Notes under the pieces: model-generated
Told to the model about the DNA's origin: nothing
Database searches by the model: none
What the model saw: the letters and a program-made list of their open reading frames with translations, nothing else
Shown: piece after piece, positions 16,738-25,873 of the stretch
Position numbering within the stretch: position 1 is the first letter of the stretch
How the letters are laid out: the number at the start of each line of letters is the position of its first letter
NCBI RefSeq assembly: GCF_001426885.1
Contig: NZ_LMFP01000001.1
Span: forward strand, 64,834 to 128,833
Length of the DNA: 64,000 nucleotides
Direction of reading: 5' to 3'
Origin: Pelomonas sp. Root1444
GTDB taxonomy: Bacteria > Pseudomonadota > Gammaproteobacteria > Burkholderiales > Burkholderiaceae_C
Translations under genes and position numbers: made by a program

Positions 16738-17280
16738 TCAGGCGAACAGCCGGCGCAGCCAGCCGCGCAGCCGCTGCAGCCGGTCCGGCGACAACGCAGC
16801 GGGTGCCGGCGCGGGTGCTGCCGCAGGGCGCGGATGCAGCTCGGCCAGTGCCGCCTGCAAGCGCGCGAAGAAGTCCTCGGCCAGCTTCTGCGCCACGAGG
16901 TCGACGAGGCCAGCGCCGATCTGTGCGAACTTGCCGCCCATGCTGGCCGTCACGTCGTAGCTGAGCTGCGTGCGGTGCGCGGACAGGGGCCGCAGCGCCA
17001 CCAGTGCCTGACCCTTGCCGTGGCCGGCTGCGCCCCCCGAGCCTTCGAAGCGCAGGCGGTAGCCCTTCGGCGGATCCAGGTCGGCCAGCCGCAGCTTGGC
17101 CTTGAACCGCGCCTTCACCGGCCCGATGGACACGGCCATCCGCACGTCGAAGGCATGCCGGCCCGTGGGCGTGATGGCCTCGCAGCCGGGCACGGCGGCC
17201 TGCAGGATCGCGGTGTCGTTGAGTGCCGCCCAGGCGTCGGCCTGAGACACGGGCAGGGTCTGCTGGCCGGTGAGGTTCAT
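16738..17280 (-). CDS. CoxG-like SRPBCC protein
   Basis: A 180-residue protein of the CO-dehydrogenase subunit G family (START-like hydrophobic-pocket fold). Recognised by MNLTGQQTLPVSQADAWAALND at the start, AVPGCEAI, a long beta-rich middle and SMGGKFAQIGAGLVDLVAQKLAEDFF. The C-terminal 40 residues are a Pro/Ala linker and a basic amphipathic end (LRGWLRRLF) that may bind membrane, as CoxG does when anchoring the dehydrogenase. No CO- or xanthine-dehydrogenase subunits are in the window, although an XdhC-family gene lies 2.5 kb away. Confidence 0.85.
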   Translation of the reverse strand: MNLTGQQTLPVSQADAWAALNDTAILQAAVPGCEAITPTGRHAFDVRMAVSIGPVKARFKAKLRLADLDPPKGYRLRFEGSGGAAGHGKGQALVALRPLSAHRTQLSYDVTASMGGKFAQIGAGLVDLVAQKLAEDFFARLQAALAELHPRPAAAPAPAPAALSPDRLQRLRGWLRRLFA

Positions 17281-17325
17281 GCGGCGATTCTGGCGGCGAC
17301 GCCGTTGGACGGCCCACTTCAGAAG

Positions 17326-17363
17326 GCGCTGCCCGCGAGGCGGCGGGGCCTGGCGGGCAGCGC
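17326..17363 (-). terminator. Hairpin after the BON gene, possible terminator
   Basis: Perfect 11-bp inverted repeat GCGCTGCCCGC / GCGGGCAGCGC with a 16-base loop, between the BON stop codon and the CoxG-like start. No T-tract follows, so termination is uncertain. Confidence 0.45.
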
Positions 17364-17400
17364 GAGCGCATGGCCGGGGGGCGCAATGACTTCGGTGCGA

Positions 17401-17724
17401 TTACTTCGGGCTGATGGTCAGCTGGTTGTCGACCGACTTCACGCCTTCCACCGCCTTGGCGATGCTCTCGGCGCGGTCCTTCTCGGCCTGGCTGGCGACC
17501 TTGCCAGTCAGCTGCACCCAGCCGTTCGCGTCGGTGTCGACGTGCACGGTGGCCAGCGACGAGACCTTGCTGGCAGCCAGCTGGGTCTTGATCTTGGTCG
17601 TCACCACCGAGTCCTTGACCCAGGTCTTGGTCGTGCCCTCGGGCTTGTTGTCCGCTGCATGGCTGGCCAGCGGGGCCGCCAGGGCGCCGATGACGACGAG
17701 GGAAGCAAGTTTCGAGATCTTCAT
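17401..17724 (-). CDS. Periplasmic BON-domain protein
   Basis: Exported 107-residue protein with a signal peptide (MKISKLASLVVIGALAAPLASHA) and one BON domain (about 35-105): DSVVTTKIKTQLAASKV, VHVDTDANGWVQLTGKV, GVKSVDNQLTI. Close in style to OsmY-type and other envelope-stress proteins that bind phospholipid surfaces. An ATG five codons upstream is in frame, but AAAGGA lies inside that extension and eight bases before the ATG chosen here. Confidence 0.88.
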   Translation of the reverse strand: MKISKLASLVVIGALAAPLASHAADNKPEGTTKTWVKDSVVTTKIKTQLAASKVSSLATVHVDTDANGWVQLTGKVASQAEKDRAESIAKAVEGVKSVDNQLTISPK

Positions 17725-17964
17725 GGCTGGTCCTTTCAACGGAAGCGGTAGCGCCGGATGCGCACCGCCGAAACCGGAATCTATGCAGCCACTGGGACGG
17801 GATGCAGCGGACGCCGCGCCGCTGGCCTGTAGGACGGCTTCCAGCCAACGCCGAAAGCGGCCGCCTGCGTCTGCTTACATCTGCCCGGGAAGAAACGCGG
17901 TGCAGCCGGCGTTGTCGGGTTGACAGGGTCGCTTCGACCCTCAGCACCGACACGGAGCCCGCTC

Positions 17965-18852
17965 ATGAACAAACCCACTCTCGCCGTTGCCGCCTTGCTG
18001 ATGGCCGGCCTCGCCCACGCCGAAGACGCCGCACCCAATGCCGACAAGCGCGCCGTCAACGTGGCCGTGCAGCGCGACGGCCAACGCAACCAGAGCGCCG
18101 CCGCCGCGCTCAGCCTGCCGGTGGGCCAGCACGCATGGGTGCAGGCCGGCGTGGGCCAGTCGCGCAGCCGCGACGCGGCCAGTGGCAACCGCTACAAGCC
18201 CGGGCAGGTTTCGGTCGGCGCGGGCGTGGCGGGCAAGGCCTGGCAGGCGAGCCTGAACGCCAGCCAGCGCCGCGACGGCGATGCGCTGCGCCAGACCGAC
18301 TGGGCCGCCGCGGCGGACTGGCGGCCGGTGGGCGGCGTCAACGTCGGTGTCGACGCGGTGAAGCGCCATGCCAAGGCACGCGGCACGCTGGCGGCCAGCG
18401 GCGCGGGCGTGGCCACGCCGGTCGAGCAGCGCCTTCGCGGCCACGGCGTGGGCGTGCACGGCGCGGTCGCGGTGACGCCGCGCTTGAGCGTCTACGGCGC
18501 GACGATGCACAACCGCTACACCACGACCACGCAGACAACCAGCAGCAACGGCGGCTTGCTGGCCGGCGTGCCGCTGCTGCAGCAGAACCGCGTCACGGCC
18601 ATCAACCGCGACGAGGCCGCGCTGGACCGCAGCCACCAGCTGGGCGCGACCTACCGCGTCAGCGAGCAGGTGGCGCTCAACGGCGAGGTCATGCAGGACC
18701 GCCTGCACGACGGCGGCACGTTGCGCAGCGCGCAGGTGAAGGCGGCGATCCATGCCGGCGCGGGCTGGACGCTGACACCGGGCATCGGCCGCAGCCGCGG
18801 CCCGCAGGGTGGCGTGAACTACGGGTTGCTGGGGGCGAGTTACGCCTGGTGA
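17965..18852 (+). CDS. Hypothetical exported protein, possible outer-membrane beta-barrel
   Basis: A 295-residue protein not recognised as a named family. It begins with a clear signal peptide (MNKPTLAVAALLMAGLAHAED). The mature part alternates polar and hydrophobic residues in short strands rich in Gly, Val, Ala and Arg, and ends in GLLGASYAW, an aromatic C-terminus of the kind used by outer-membrane barrel proteins. A short Thr-rich run (YTTTTQTTSS) lies near residue 190. Start chosen at the signal peptide, with GGAG about eight bases upstream. The barrel idea is inference only. Confidence 0.6.
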   Translation: MNKPTLAVAALLMAGLAHAEDAAPNADKRAVNVAVQRDGQRNQSAAAALSLPVGQHAWVQAGVGQSRSRDAASGNRYKPGQVSVGAGVAGKAWQASLNASQRRDGDALRQTDWAAAADWRPVGGVNVGVDAVKRHAKARGTLAASGAGVATPVEQRLRGHGVGVHGAVAVTPRLSVYGATMHNRYTTTTQTTSSNGGLLAGVPLLQQNRVTAINRDEAALDRSHQLGATYRVSEQVALNGEVMQDRLHDGGTLRSAQVKAAIHAGAGWTLTPGIGRSRGPQGGVNYGLLGASYAW

Positions 18853-18893
18853 GGCCCTAAGCTGCGCCTTCAACTCCATTTGGAAGGCTTGAC

Positions 18894-19112
18894 ATGAACT
18901 TCACCAAGATCGTCGGCGTGCTGCTCCTTGTCGCCGGCGCCGCCGCCCTGGCCATGGGCAGCTTCAGCTACACCAAGGACAGCACCGTCGTGAAACTGGG
19001 CCCGCTGGAGGTGTCGGCCAAGGAGAAGGAGACGGTGAACCTGCCGGTGTGGCTGGGCGTAGGCGCGATTGCGGTGGGCGGCCTGCTGCTGGCCTTCGGG
19101 CGCAAAGGCTGA
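18894..19112 (+). CDS. DUF3185 small membrane protein
   Basis: A 72-residue protein with two hydrophobic helices (about 4-22 and 52-68) around a short polar middle (TKDSTVVKLGPLEVSAKEKETV). This layout matches DUF3185, function unknown. GGAAGG stands six to eight bases before the ATG. It is followed after five bases by the DUF924 gene and is probably co-transcribed with it. Confidence 0.75.
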   Translation: MNFTKIVGVLLLVAGAAALAMGSFSYTKDSTVVKLGPLEVSAKEKETVNLPVWLGVGAIAVGGLLLAFGRKG

Positions 19113-19117
19113 GCGCC

Positions 19118-19654
19118 ATGCCGGGCTCCGTCCTCGCCTTCTGGTTCCAGGAGATCCAGCCCGCCCAGTGGTGGAAGGTCGACCCGGCGTTCGACGCGCT
19201 GGTTCGCACCCGCTTCGGCGCGCTGCACGAGCAGGCCAAGCGCTGCGAGCTGTTCGCCTGGCGCGCCACGCCCGAGGGGCGGCTCGCCGAGGTCATCGTG
19301 CTGGACCAGTTCGCCCGCAACATCCACCGGGGCACGCCGCTGGCCTTTGCGGCCGACCCGCTGGCGCTGGCGCTGGCGCAGGAGGCGGTCGCCGCCGGCG
19401 CCGACCTGCAGCTGCAGTTCGAGCAGCGGCCCTTCCTCTACATGCCCTACATGCACAGCGAATCCGCCGCCATCCACGCCGTGGGCGAGCCGCTCATGAA
19501 GGACAGGGCGCCGCAGGGCACGCACGACTTCGAGCTGAGGCACAAGGCCATCGTCGACCGCTTCGGCCGCTACCCGCACCGCAACGCCATCCTCGGCCGC
19601 GCCTCCACGGCCGAAGAGCTGGAGTTCCTGAAGCAGCCGGGGTCCAGCTTCTGA
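19118..19654 (+). CDS. DUF924 family protein
   Basis: A 178-residue cytoplasmic helical protein of the DUF924 family, with hallmark blocks VLAFWFQEIQPAQWWKVDPAFD, VIVLDQFARNIHRGTPLAFAADPLAL, FLYMPYMHSES and FGRYPHRNAILGR. The fold is TPR-like and the function is unknown. The frame is open upstream to 19049 through the DUF3185 gene, but the conserved region starts at this ATG. Confidence 0.88.
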   Translation: MPGSVLAFWFQEIQPAQWWKVDPAFDALVRTRFGALHEQAKRCELFAWRATPEGRLAEVIVLDQFARNIHRGTPLAFAADPLALALAQEAVAAGADLQLQFEQRPFLYMPYMHSESAAIHAVGEPLMKDRAPQGTHDFELRHKAIVDRFGRYPHRNAILGRASTAEELEFLKQPGSSF

Positions 19655-19747
19655 GCGGGGCGTCGTCGTCAGGCATTGCCCCCCTGCAGGCGGGCCTTGT
19701 GATTGACGGCTACCCTCGCGGAAATTCAAGCTGGGAACACACGGTCC

Positions 19748-20728
19748 ATGGACAACCTCGACCTGAGCGTGCTGCGCACGGCGGCCGGCTGGCGCGCCGA
19801 GTCGCGCGGCGTCGTGCTCGGCACGATCACGCGCACCTGGGGCTCCGCGCCGCGGCCGGTGGGGTCGCTGGTGGCGGTGCGCGATGACGGGCTGATTGCG
19901 GGCTCGGTGTCGGGCGGCTGCATCGAGGACGACCTCGTCGCCCAACTGCGCGCCGGCAGCCTGGCGATCGACAAGCCGACACCGCTGCGCTACGGCGTTG
20001 GCGCCGAGGAGGCCCGCCGCTTCGGCCTGCCCTGCGGCGGCACGCTGGAGCTGATGCTGGAGCCGCTGGGGCCGCAGTCGGGCATCGATGAATTGCTGGC
20101 CCGGCTGACGCGCGGCGAGCGGGTGCGCCGCACGCTGGACCTGGCCACCGGCGCCGTCACGCTGGCCGATGCCGAACCTGGCGCCGACATGCTGCGGCTG
20201 TCCGACATGCAGCTCATCAGCCACCACGGCCCGCAGTGGCGGCTGCTCGTCATCGGCGCCGGGCAGATGACCGACTACCTCGCGCAGATGGCGCTGGCGC
20301 TGGGCTACGGCGTGACCGTGTGCGACCCGCGCTCCGAGTACGCCGACGGCTTCGCGCTCCAAGGCGTCACGCTGACGCGCGACATGCCGGACGACGTCGT
20401 GATGGCCTTCAAGCCCGACGGCGCGACGGCCATCGTCGCGCTGACGCACGACCCCAAGCTCGACGACCTCGCGCTGATGGAGGCTTTGCGCGGCGCAGCC
20501 TTCTACGTCGGCGCCATCGGCTCGCGCGTCAACCAGGCCAAGCGGCGGGCGCGGCTGGCCGAGCATTTCGGGCTGACCGACGAGCAGCTCGACCGCCTGC
20601 ACGGCCCCGTGGGCCTGGACATCGGCGCGCGCACGCCGCCGGAGATCGCGCTGAGCATCCTGGCGGAGATGACGGCGGTGCGGTACCGCGCGGCCGGCGC
20701 TCGTGCCGAGCCCGGCTGCGCGGTCTGA
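19748..20728 (+). CDS. XdhC/CoxI family protein
   Basis: A 326-residue protein of the XdhC family, which inserts or sulfurates molybdenum cofactor for xanthine-dehydrogenase-type enzymes. The N-terminal XdhC_CoxI domain shows GTITRTWGSAPRPVGSLVAV, GSVSGGCIEDDLV and LPCGGTLELMLEP; the C-terminal part is a Rossmann-like domain (LLVIGAGQMTDYLAQMALALGYGVTVCDPR, FYVGAIGSR). No molybdoenzyme subunits accompany it. Start set at this ATG because the family homology begins here; an upstream in-frame start at 19703 has no support. Confidence 0.88.
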   Translation: MDNLDLSVLRTAAGWRAESRGVVLGTITRTWGSAPRPVGSLVAVRDDGLIAGSVSGGCIEDDLVAQLRAGSLAIDKPTPLRYGVGAEEARRFGLPCGGTLELMLEPLGPQSGIDELLARLTRGERVRRTLDLATGAVTLADAEPGADMLRLSDMQLISHHGPQWRLLVIGAGQMTDYLAQMALALGYGVTVCDPRSEYADGFALQGVTLTRDMPDDVVMAFKPDGATAIVALTHDPKLDDLALMEALRGAAFYVGAIGSRVNQAKRRARLAEHFGLTDEQLDRLHGPVGLDIGARTPPEIALSILAEMTAVRYRAAGARAEPGCAV

Positions 20729-20731
20729 TCC

Positions 20732-21355
20732 TCACTTCATCGTGTACCCGCGCCCGTCCATGCAGGCGTCCACGGCGCGGTTGAACACACTGCTGTCCGC
20801 CTGCGCATTCGGCTGCGTCGTCGCCCAGCGGTTGCAGTCGCGACGGTCGGTTTCCAGCTGCTCGGGCGACTGGCCGTTGCGCGGGTAGATGACCGGGTCG
20901 GCCTTCGGCGGCGGGGGCGGCGGGGCCGGCATGACCTGGGCCGTCGCGGCCTCGGGCGGCGGCGCGGTGACGACATAGCCTTCCGGCACCGGCCGGTAGT
21001 ACACGCCGTTGGCGTAGTAGTACGGCAGCCCACCCAGCGTCAGCGTCACATAGGACGGCGGCAGCAGCGGGATGACGATGCCGACGGACGGCTGCACGAC
21101 GCGGTAGCTGCCGCCATACGGCCGGTACCAGACGCCGCCGTGGAACCAGTAGCGGCCCGGGCCGGCGCCGACGACGATGGCCCCATGGGGCACGCGCGGC
21201 GCCACGTAGCCCGGCGCCGGGTAGTAGTGGTCGTGGTGGTAGCGGTTGTCGAACACCATGCCGATGTTGGCGCGGACGCGCACGTCGGCATGGGCGGGCA
21301 GGGTGGCGCACAGCGCGAGCAGGGCCGCAGCGGTGGTATGAAACAAAGTCTTCAT
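20732..21355 (-). CDS. DUF6515-like exported protein
   Basis: A 207-residue exported protein: signal peptide MKTLFHTTAAALLALCATLPAHA, then a Tyr/Pro/Gly/His-rich section (HHDHYYPAPGYVAPRVPHGA, GRYWFHGGVWYRPYGG) and a proline run (APPPPPPKADP), ending with a conserved ETDRRDCNRWATTQP...ACMDGRGYTMK helix-pair region with two cysteines. Proteins of this kind are common in Proteobacteria and lack a known function; an envelope role is likely. Converges on xdhC with three bases between stops. Confidence 0.7.
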   Translation of the reverse strand: MKTLFHTTAAALLALCATLPAHADVRVRANIGMVFDNRYHHDHYYPAPGYVAPRVPHGAIVVGAGPGRYWFHGGVWYRPYGGSYRVVQPSVGIVIPLLPPSYVTLTLGGLPYYYANGVYYRPVPEGYVVTAPPPEAATAQVMPAPPPPPPKADPVIYPRNGQSPEQLETDRRDCNRWATTQPNAQADSSVFNRAVDACMDGRGYTMK

Positions 21356-21469
21356 GTCTTCGACCAGAAGCCGGGAGGCATTCCCAACGGCGCCAGACTG
21401 CGCCGCGTGCACTGCGGCGGCATTGCGCCCACGTAAAGTTCGTTGCTCCGTTGTCGCCGCCGCACGCCC

Positions 21470-22096
21470 ATGATCGAACTGCACTACTACCCCAGCAACG
21501 CCAGCTTCGCGCCCCACATCCTGCTTGAGGAAATGGGCATTCCCTACACGCTGCGCCAGGTGGACCGCGCCAACAACGAGCACAAGTCGCCGGCCTACCT
21601 GAAGCTCAATCCCAACGGGTTGATCCCGACGCTGGTCGACGGCGACCTGGTGCTGTACGAGACGGCCGCCATCCTGATGCACCTGGCCGACTGCCACCCC
21701 GGCTTTGCGCCGGCGCCCGGCACGCCCGAGCGGGCGCAGTACTACAAGTGGATGGTCTGGCTGACGAACACGCTGCAGGCCATGCTGATCCACTACTTCT
21801 ACCCGGACCGGATGGCGACAAACGCCGACGAGGTGAAGGCGCGCGCCGAGGCGCAGGTCGCGCCGATGCTGGACCAGATGGACGCCGAGCTCGTCCGCCA
21901 CGGCGGCCCATGGTTCCTGGGCGAGCAGTACACGGCCGTCGACCCGCTGGCCTTCATGCTGTGCCGCTGGACGCGCATGCAGGCCAACCCGGCCAAGACG
22001 CGGCCGGCGCTGGGCGCGTATCTGAAGCGGGTCTTCGAGCGCGAGGCGACGCAGCGCGTCGTCGCCAAGGAAAAGCTGCCCGATCCGGTGTACTGA
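21470..22096 (+). CDS. Glutathione S-transferase family protein
   Basis: Cytosolic 208-residue GST. The N-terminal thioredoxin-like domain has IELHYYPSNASFAPHILLEEMGIPYTLRQVD, the cis-Pro segment NPNGLIPTLVDGDLVLYETAAI, and the C-terminal helical domain contains the N-capping-box region FLGEQYTAVDPLAFML. Substrate unknown. The ATG chosen starts at the first beta strand; a start nine codons upstream would add an arginine-rich stretch not found in the family. Confidence 0.88.
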   Translation: MIELHYYPSNASFAPHILLEEMGIPYTLRQVDRANNEHKSPAYLKLNPNGLIPTLVDGDLVLYETAAILMHLADCHPGFAPAPGTPERAQYYKWMVWLTNTLQAMLIHYFYPDRMATNADEVKARAEAQVAPMLDQMDAELVRHGGPWFLGEQYTAVDPLAFMLCRWTRMQANPAKTRPALGAYLKRVFEREATQRVVAKEKLPDPVY

Positions 22097-22097
22097 A

Positions 22098-23966
22098 CTA
22101 CGGCGCGCCGCACAGGCAGTGCACGGCGGCGGCGCGTTCCCAGCGACCCTGCGCCGACTGCTTCGCCAGCTCCCGCAGCGTCGCCAGTTCCTCGACGGCA
22201 GGTGCCGGCAGCGCATCCAGGCCCAGCGCCTGCACGAGTGACGGCGCCATCACGTCGGTCAACGACGCCAGCAGCCTTTCGCGGCGGCTCAGGTCGCGCT
22301 CCACGTAGGCCAGGCGCGGCTTCTCGCCGGCCTTGACCTCCAGCTTGGCCAGTTGCACTGCCGCCTGCACGGCGTCGTCGAAGCTGCCGATGCGGTCGAC
22401 CAGGCCGCGCTCCTTGGCCTGCGCGCCGGTCCAGATGCGGCCCTGGGCGACGGCGTCGATCTTGTCCGGCGTGCTCTTGCGCGCCTGCGCGGCCAGTCCC
22501 GTGAAGCGGGCATAGACATGGTCGATGCTGGCCTGCACGGTGGCTTGCAGCCGCGGGTCCAGCGGGCGGCGCGCGTCGTAGCCGCCGGCCAGCCAGGTGG
22601 TGCGCACGCCGCCGGTGTGCAGCGACAGCTTGTCCATCAGCCCTTCGGCCGTCGGCAGCATGCCGAACACGCCGATGCTGCCGGTCACGGTGCCGGCATC
22701 GGCGATGACGGCGTCGCTGCTCATCGAGATCCAGTAGCCGCCCGAGGCCGCCACGTCGCCCATGGAGACGACGACCGGCTTGCCGGCCTGGCGCGTCAGC
22801 TCCAGCTCGCGGCGCAGGATCTCGGAGGCGAAGGCGCTGCCGCCGGGCGAGTTCACGCGCAGCACGACGGCCTTGATGGCCTCGTCCTCGCGCGCCTTGC
22901 GGATCAGCCGCGCCGTCGAGTCGCCGCCGATGCGGCCCGGGCCGGCCTCGCCGTCGACGATCTCGCCTTCGGCCACGACGATGCCGATGCCCGGCTGCAG
23001 CTTCGTCGGCGCACCGGCATCCTTCACGTAGGCCAGGTAGTCGCCCAGGCCCACCTGGCGGAAGCTCTTGCTCTGCTCGTCCTTGGCGCCCTTGCCAATC
23101 AGCAGCTCGCGCATCTGGTCGCGCGTCTTCAGGCCGTCGACGAGCTTGGCCTGCAGCGCCAGCTGGGCCGGGTCGCCCTTCACGGCGGCGAGGCGCTGCG
23201 GCAGCGCCTCGATGTCCTTGGCGATGCTGCCGGCCTCCAGCTTGCGTGCGGCCTCGATGGCGGCCGTGAAGCCCGTCCACAGCTCGCCATAGACCAGGCC
23301 CTCCGACTCCAGCGTCGCGGGGCTCGGGCCGTTGGCGGTGTAGGTCTCGCCAAAGCTCTTGTAGGTACCGGCCTTGATGACGTGGGCCGTCACGCCGATG
23401 CGGTCCAGCGCGTCCTTGTAATAGGTGCGCCAGCGGCCGAAGCCCTCCAGCATGGCCATGCCCATCGGGTGCAGGTAGACCTCGTCGGCCTGCGCGGCGA
23501 TGAAGTAACCGCGCTGGCTGTAGCTGTCGGCATAGGCCAGCACCGGCTTGCCGCTCTTCTTGAAGCGCTGCAGCGCGGCGGCCACCTCGTGCAGGCCGGC
23601 CAGGCCCGCGCCGCCCAGCTCGTCGACATCCAGCAGCACGGCGCTGATCTGGTCGTCGCGGGCGGCCTGCTCCAGCGCGGCCAGCACGTCGCGCAGCCGC
23701 GTCTGCCTGGGCACGCCCCGGCCCTGGGCCTGGGCCATCAGCTGCTCGCGCGGGCTGCCGGAGAACTGCTCGACGAGGTTGCCGTCGAGCTTGAGCACCA
23801 GCGTGGTCTTGTCGGCCAATGGCTTCGGGCCGCGGGTCATCACCGCGGTGACGACGATGACGATCAGCAGCAGCACGAAGAGATTCATCAGCGCGCGGCG
23901 CGTGCCGTCGAGCAGCCACCAGGCCTTGGAGAACAGCCAGCCGAGTTTTGAGAACAAAGACTTCAT
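22098..23966 (-). CDS. sppA: Signal peptide peptidase SppA, 67-kDa type
   Basis: Inner-membrane serine protease (622 residues) that degrades cleaved signal peptides. One N-terminal helix (about 27-43) anchors it; the two tandem S49 domains follow. The catalytic lysine is Lys203 (AGTYKSFGE) and the nucleophile Ser408 (GDVAASGGYW), matching Lys209/Ser409 of the E. coli enzyme, so activity is expected. The N-terminal ATG is the only one ahead of the membrane anchor. It converges on the GST gene with one base between the stop codons. Confidence 0.93.
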   Translation of the reverse strand: MKSLFSKLGWLFSKAWWLLDGTRRALMNLFVLLLIVIVVTAVMTRGPKPLADKTTLVLKLDGNLVEQFSGSPREQLMAQAQGRGVPRQTRLRDVLAALEQAARDDQISAVLLDVDELGGAGLAGLHEVAAALQRFKKSGKPVLAYADSYSQRGYFIAAQADEVYLHPMGMAMLEGFGRWRTYYKDALDRIGVTAHVIKAGTYKSFGETYTANGPSPATLESEGLVYGELWTGFTAAIEAARKLEAGSIAKDIEALPQRLAAVKGDPAQLALQAKLVDGLKTRDQMRELLIGKGAKDEQSKSFRQVGLGDYLAYVKDAGAPTKLQPGIGIVVAEGEIVDGEAGPGRIGGDSTARLIRKAREDEAIKAVVLRVNSPGGSAFASEILRRELELTRQAGKPVVVSMGDVAASGGYWISMSSDAVIADAGTVTGSIGVFGMLPTAEGLMDKLSLHTGGVRTTWLAGGYDARRPLDPRLQATVQASIDHVYARFTGLAAQARKSTPDKIDAVAQGRIWTGAQAKERGLVDRIGSFDDAVQAAVQLAKLEVKAGEKPRLAYVERDLSRRERLLASLTDVMAPSLVQALGLDALPAPAVEELATLRELAKQSAQGRWERAAAVHCLCGAP

Positions 23967-24049
23967 CGACAGAACCTTGAGGGTTGACGCGCGTCGATTG
24001 TGCGGGCCAGCGGGCTTAGCATGCGCCGGTCACGGAGGAGAGGACGCTC

Positions 24050-25702
24050 ATGCTTGCTTGGCCGCGCTGGACCCGTCGCATCAACGAGCACTTCCCGCTG
24101 CGATACCTGACCTGGCTGCTGTGCGGGCTGCTCGCGCTGTTCTTCGCCATCCGCTGGACGGCGGGCCTCGGCGACGCGGTGCTGATGGTGGTCTTCCTGG
24201 CGCTGGCCCTGCTGGGCCTGCGCGACTCGCGCCAGCAGCACCACTCCATCCTGCGCAACTACCCCGTCATCGGGCACCTGCGCTTCCTGCTGGAGTTCAT
24301 CCGGCCGGAGATCCGCCAGTACTTCGTCGAAGGCGACAACGACGCCGCGCCGTTCTCGCGCGCGCAGCGTTCCATCGTCTACCAGCGCGCCAAGGGCGCC
24401 CCCGACCAGCGGCCCTTCGGCACGCAGCTCGACACCGGCGCGCGTGGCTACGAGTGGATCAACCACTCGCTGATGCCCACCCACCTGACCAGCCACGACT
24501 TCCGCATCACCATCGGCGCGGGCCGGGCGCAGCCCTATTCGGCCAGCGTCTTCAACATCTCGGCGATGAGCTTCGGCGCGCTGTCGGCCAACGCCATCCT
24601 GGCGCTGAACAAGGGCGCCAAGCTGGGCGGTTTCGCGCACGACACCGGCGAGGGCTCGATCAGCGTGCACCACCGCGCCAACGGCGGCGACCTCATCTGG
24701 GAGATCGGCTCGGGTTATTTCGGCTGCCGCAACGACGACGGCAGCTTCAGCGTCGAGCGCTTCCAGGCCAACGCGGCCGACCCGCAGGTCAAGATGATCG
24801 AGCTCAAGCTCAGCCAGGGCGCCAAGCCCGGCCACGGCGGCGTGCTGCCCGGCCCCAAGGTCACGGCTGAGATCGCCGCCGCGCGCGGCGTGCCGGAGGG
24901 TGTGGACTGCATCTCGCCGGCCCGCCACAGCGCCTTCTCGACGCCCGTCGAAATGATGCAGTTCATCCAGCAGCTGCGCGACCTCTCGGGCGGCAAGCCC
25001 ACCGGCTTCAAGCTCTGCATCGGCCACCCCTGGGAGTGGTTTGCGGTGGCCAAGGCGATGCTGGAGACCGGCATCACGCCGGACTTCATCGTCGTCGACG
25101 GCGCCGAGGGTGGCACGGGCGCGGCGCCGCTGGAGTTCACCAACCATGTCGGCGCGCCGGTGCAGGAGGGGTTGCTGCTGGTGCACAACACGCTGGTCGG
25201 CTTGGGCCTGCGCGACACGATCAAGCTCGGCTGCGCCGGCAAGATCACCAGCGCCTTCGACATCGTGCGGCTGATGGCGCTGGGCGCGGACTGGTGCAAC
25301 TCCGCGCGCGGCTTCATGTTCGCGCTCGGCTGCATCCAGGCGCAGGCCTGCCACACAGGCCATTGCCCCACCGGGGTGACGACACAGGATGCGCTGCGCC
25401 AGCGCGCCATCAACGTGCCCGACAAGGCCCATCGCGTCGCCAACTTCCACCAGGGCACGCTGAAGGCGCTGAAGGAACTGGTCGAGGCCGCCGGGCTGTG
25501 CCACCCGCAGGAGATCACGGCCCAGCACATCGTGCACCGGCTGGACAAGCACGAGGTGCGGCTGCTGGCCAACCTGCTGCCCTTTGTCGAGCCCGGCGCG
25601 CTGCTGCGCGGCGAGATGCCGCACAACACCTTCCGGATCTACTGGCCGCTGGCCAGCGCGCACAGCTTCGCGCCCCAGGGCAGCATCGCGCGCTCGCCCT
25701 GA
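24050..25702 (+). CDS. FMN-binding glutamate-synthase-family protein
   Basis: A 550-residue protein with two N-terminal membrane helices (about 18-60) and a glutamate-synthase central/FMN domain (about 140-500). FNISAMSFGALSANAI, PGHGGVLPGPKVT and DFIVVDGAEGGTGAAP are the FMN-barrel blocks, and Cys428/Cys434/Cys439 (GCIQAQACHTGHCP) are the 3Fe-4S ligands of GltS-type enzymes. The amidotransferase domain is absent, so it probably acts as a stand-alone flavin/iron-sulfur oxidoreductase, not a full glutamate synthase. A strong GGAGGAGAGG ribosome-binding site precedes the ATG. Confidence 0.88.
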   Translation: MLAWPRWTRRINEHFPLRYLTWLLCGLLALFFAIRWTAGLGDAVLMVVFLALALLGLRDSRQQHHSILRNYPVIGHLRFLLEFIRPEIRQYFVEGDNDAAPFSRAQRSIVYQRAKGAPDQRPFGTQLDTGARGYEWINHSLMPTHLTSHDFRITIGAGRAQPYSASVFNISAMSFGALSANAILALNKGAKLGGFAHDTGEGSISVHHRANGGDLIWEIGSGYFGCRNDDGSFSVERFQANAADPQVKMIELKLSQGAKPGHGGVLPGPKVTAEIAAARGVPEGVDCISPARHSAFSTPVEMMQFIQQLRDLSGGKPTGFKLCIGHPWEWFAVAKAMLETGITPDFIVVDGAEGGTGAAPLEFTNHVGAPVQEGLLLVHNTLVGLGLRDTIKLGCAGKITSAFDIVRLMALGADWCNSARGFMFALGCIQAQACHTGHCPTGVTTQDALRQRAINVPDKAHRVANFHQGTLKALKELVEAAGLCHPQEITAQHIVHRLDKHEVRLLANLLPFVEPGALLRGEMPHNTFRIYWPLASAHSFAPQGSIARSP

Positions 25703-25704
25703 TC

Positions 25705-25735
25705 GTGGCGGGCCGAGCGCCGCGCGCACCCAAGC
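25705..25735 (-). repeat. Partial copy of the dispersed repeat core
   Basis: GGCGGGCCGAGCGCCG followed by CCCAAG and GGCCGGC resembles the GC-rich end block of the repeats at 6169 and 7751, here directly after the stop of the FMN protein gene. The rest of the repeat is not recognisable. Confidence 0.5.
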
Positions 25736-25873
25736 GGCCGGCTTGATGCGCGGCCAAGCGACACCTTGGACGAGGGGCCCGTTTGCACCGCCTGGACGCG
25801 GGGGGTGACGGTTTCAAGTTAGGGGGATGCGGGGTCAAAACGCGCACAATCTTGGCGGTTACATCGCCAGCAC

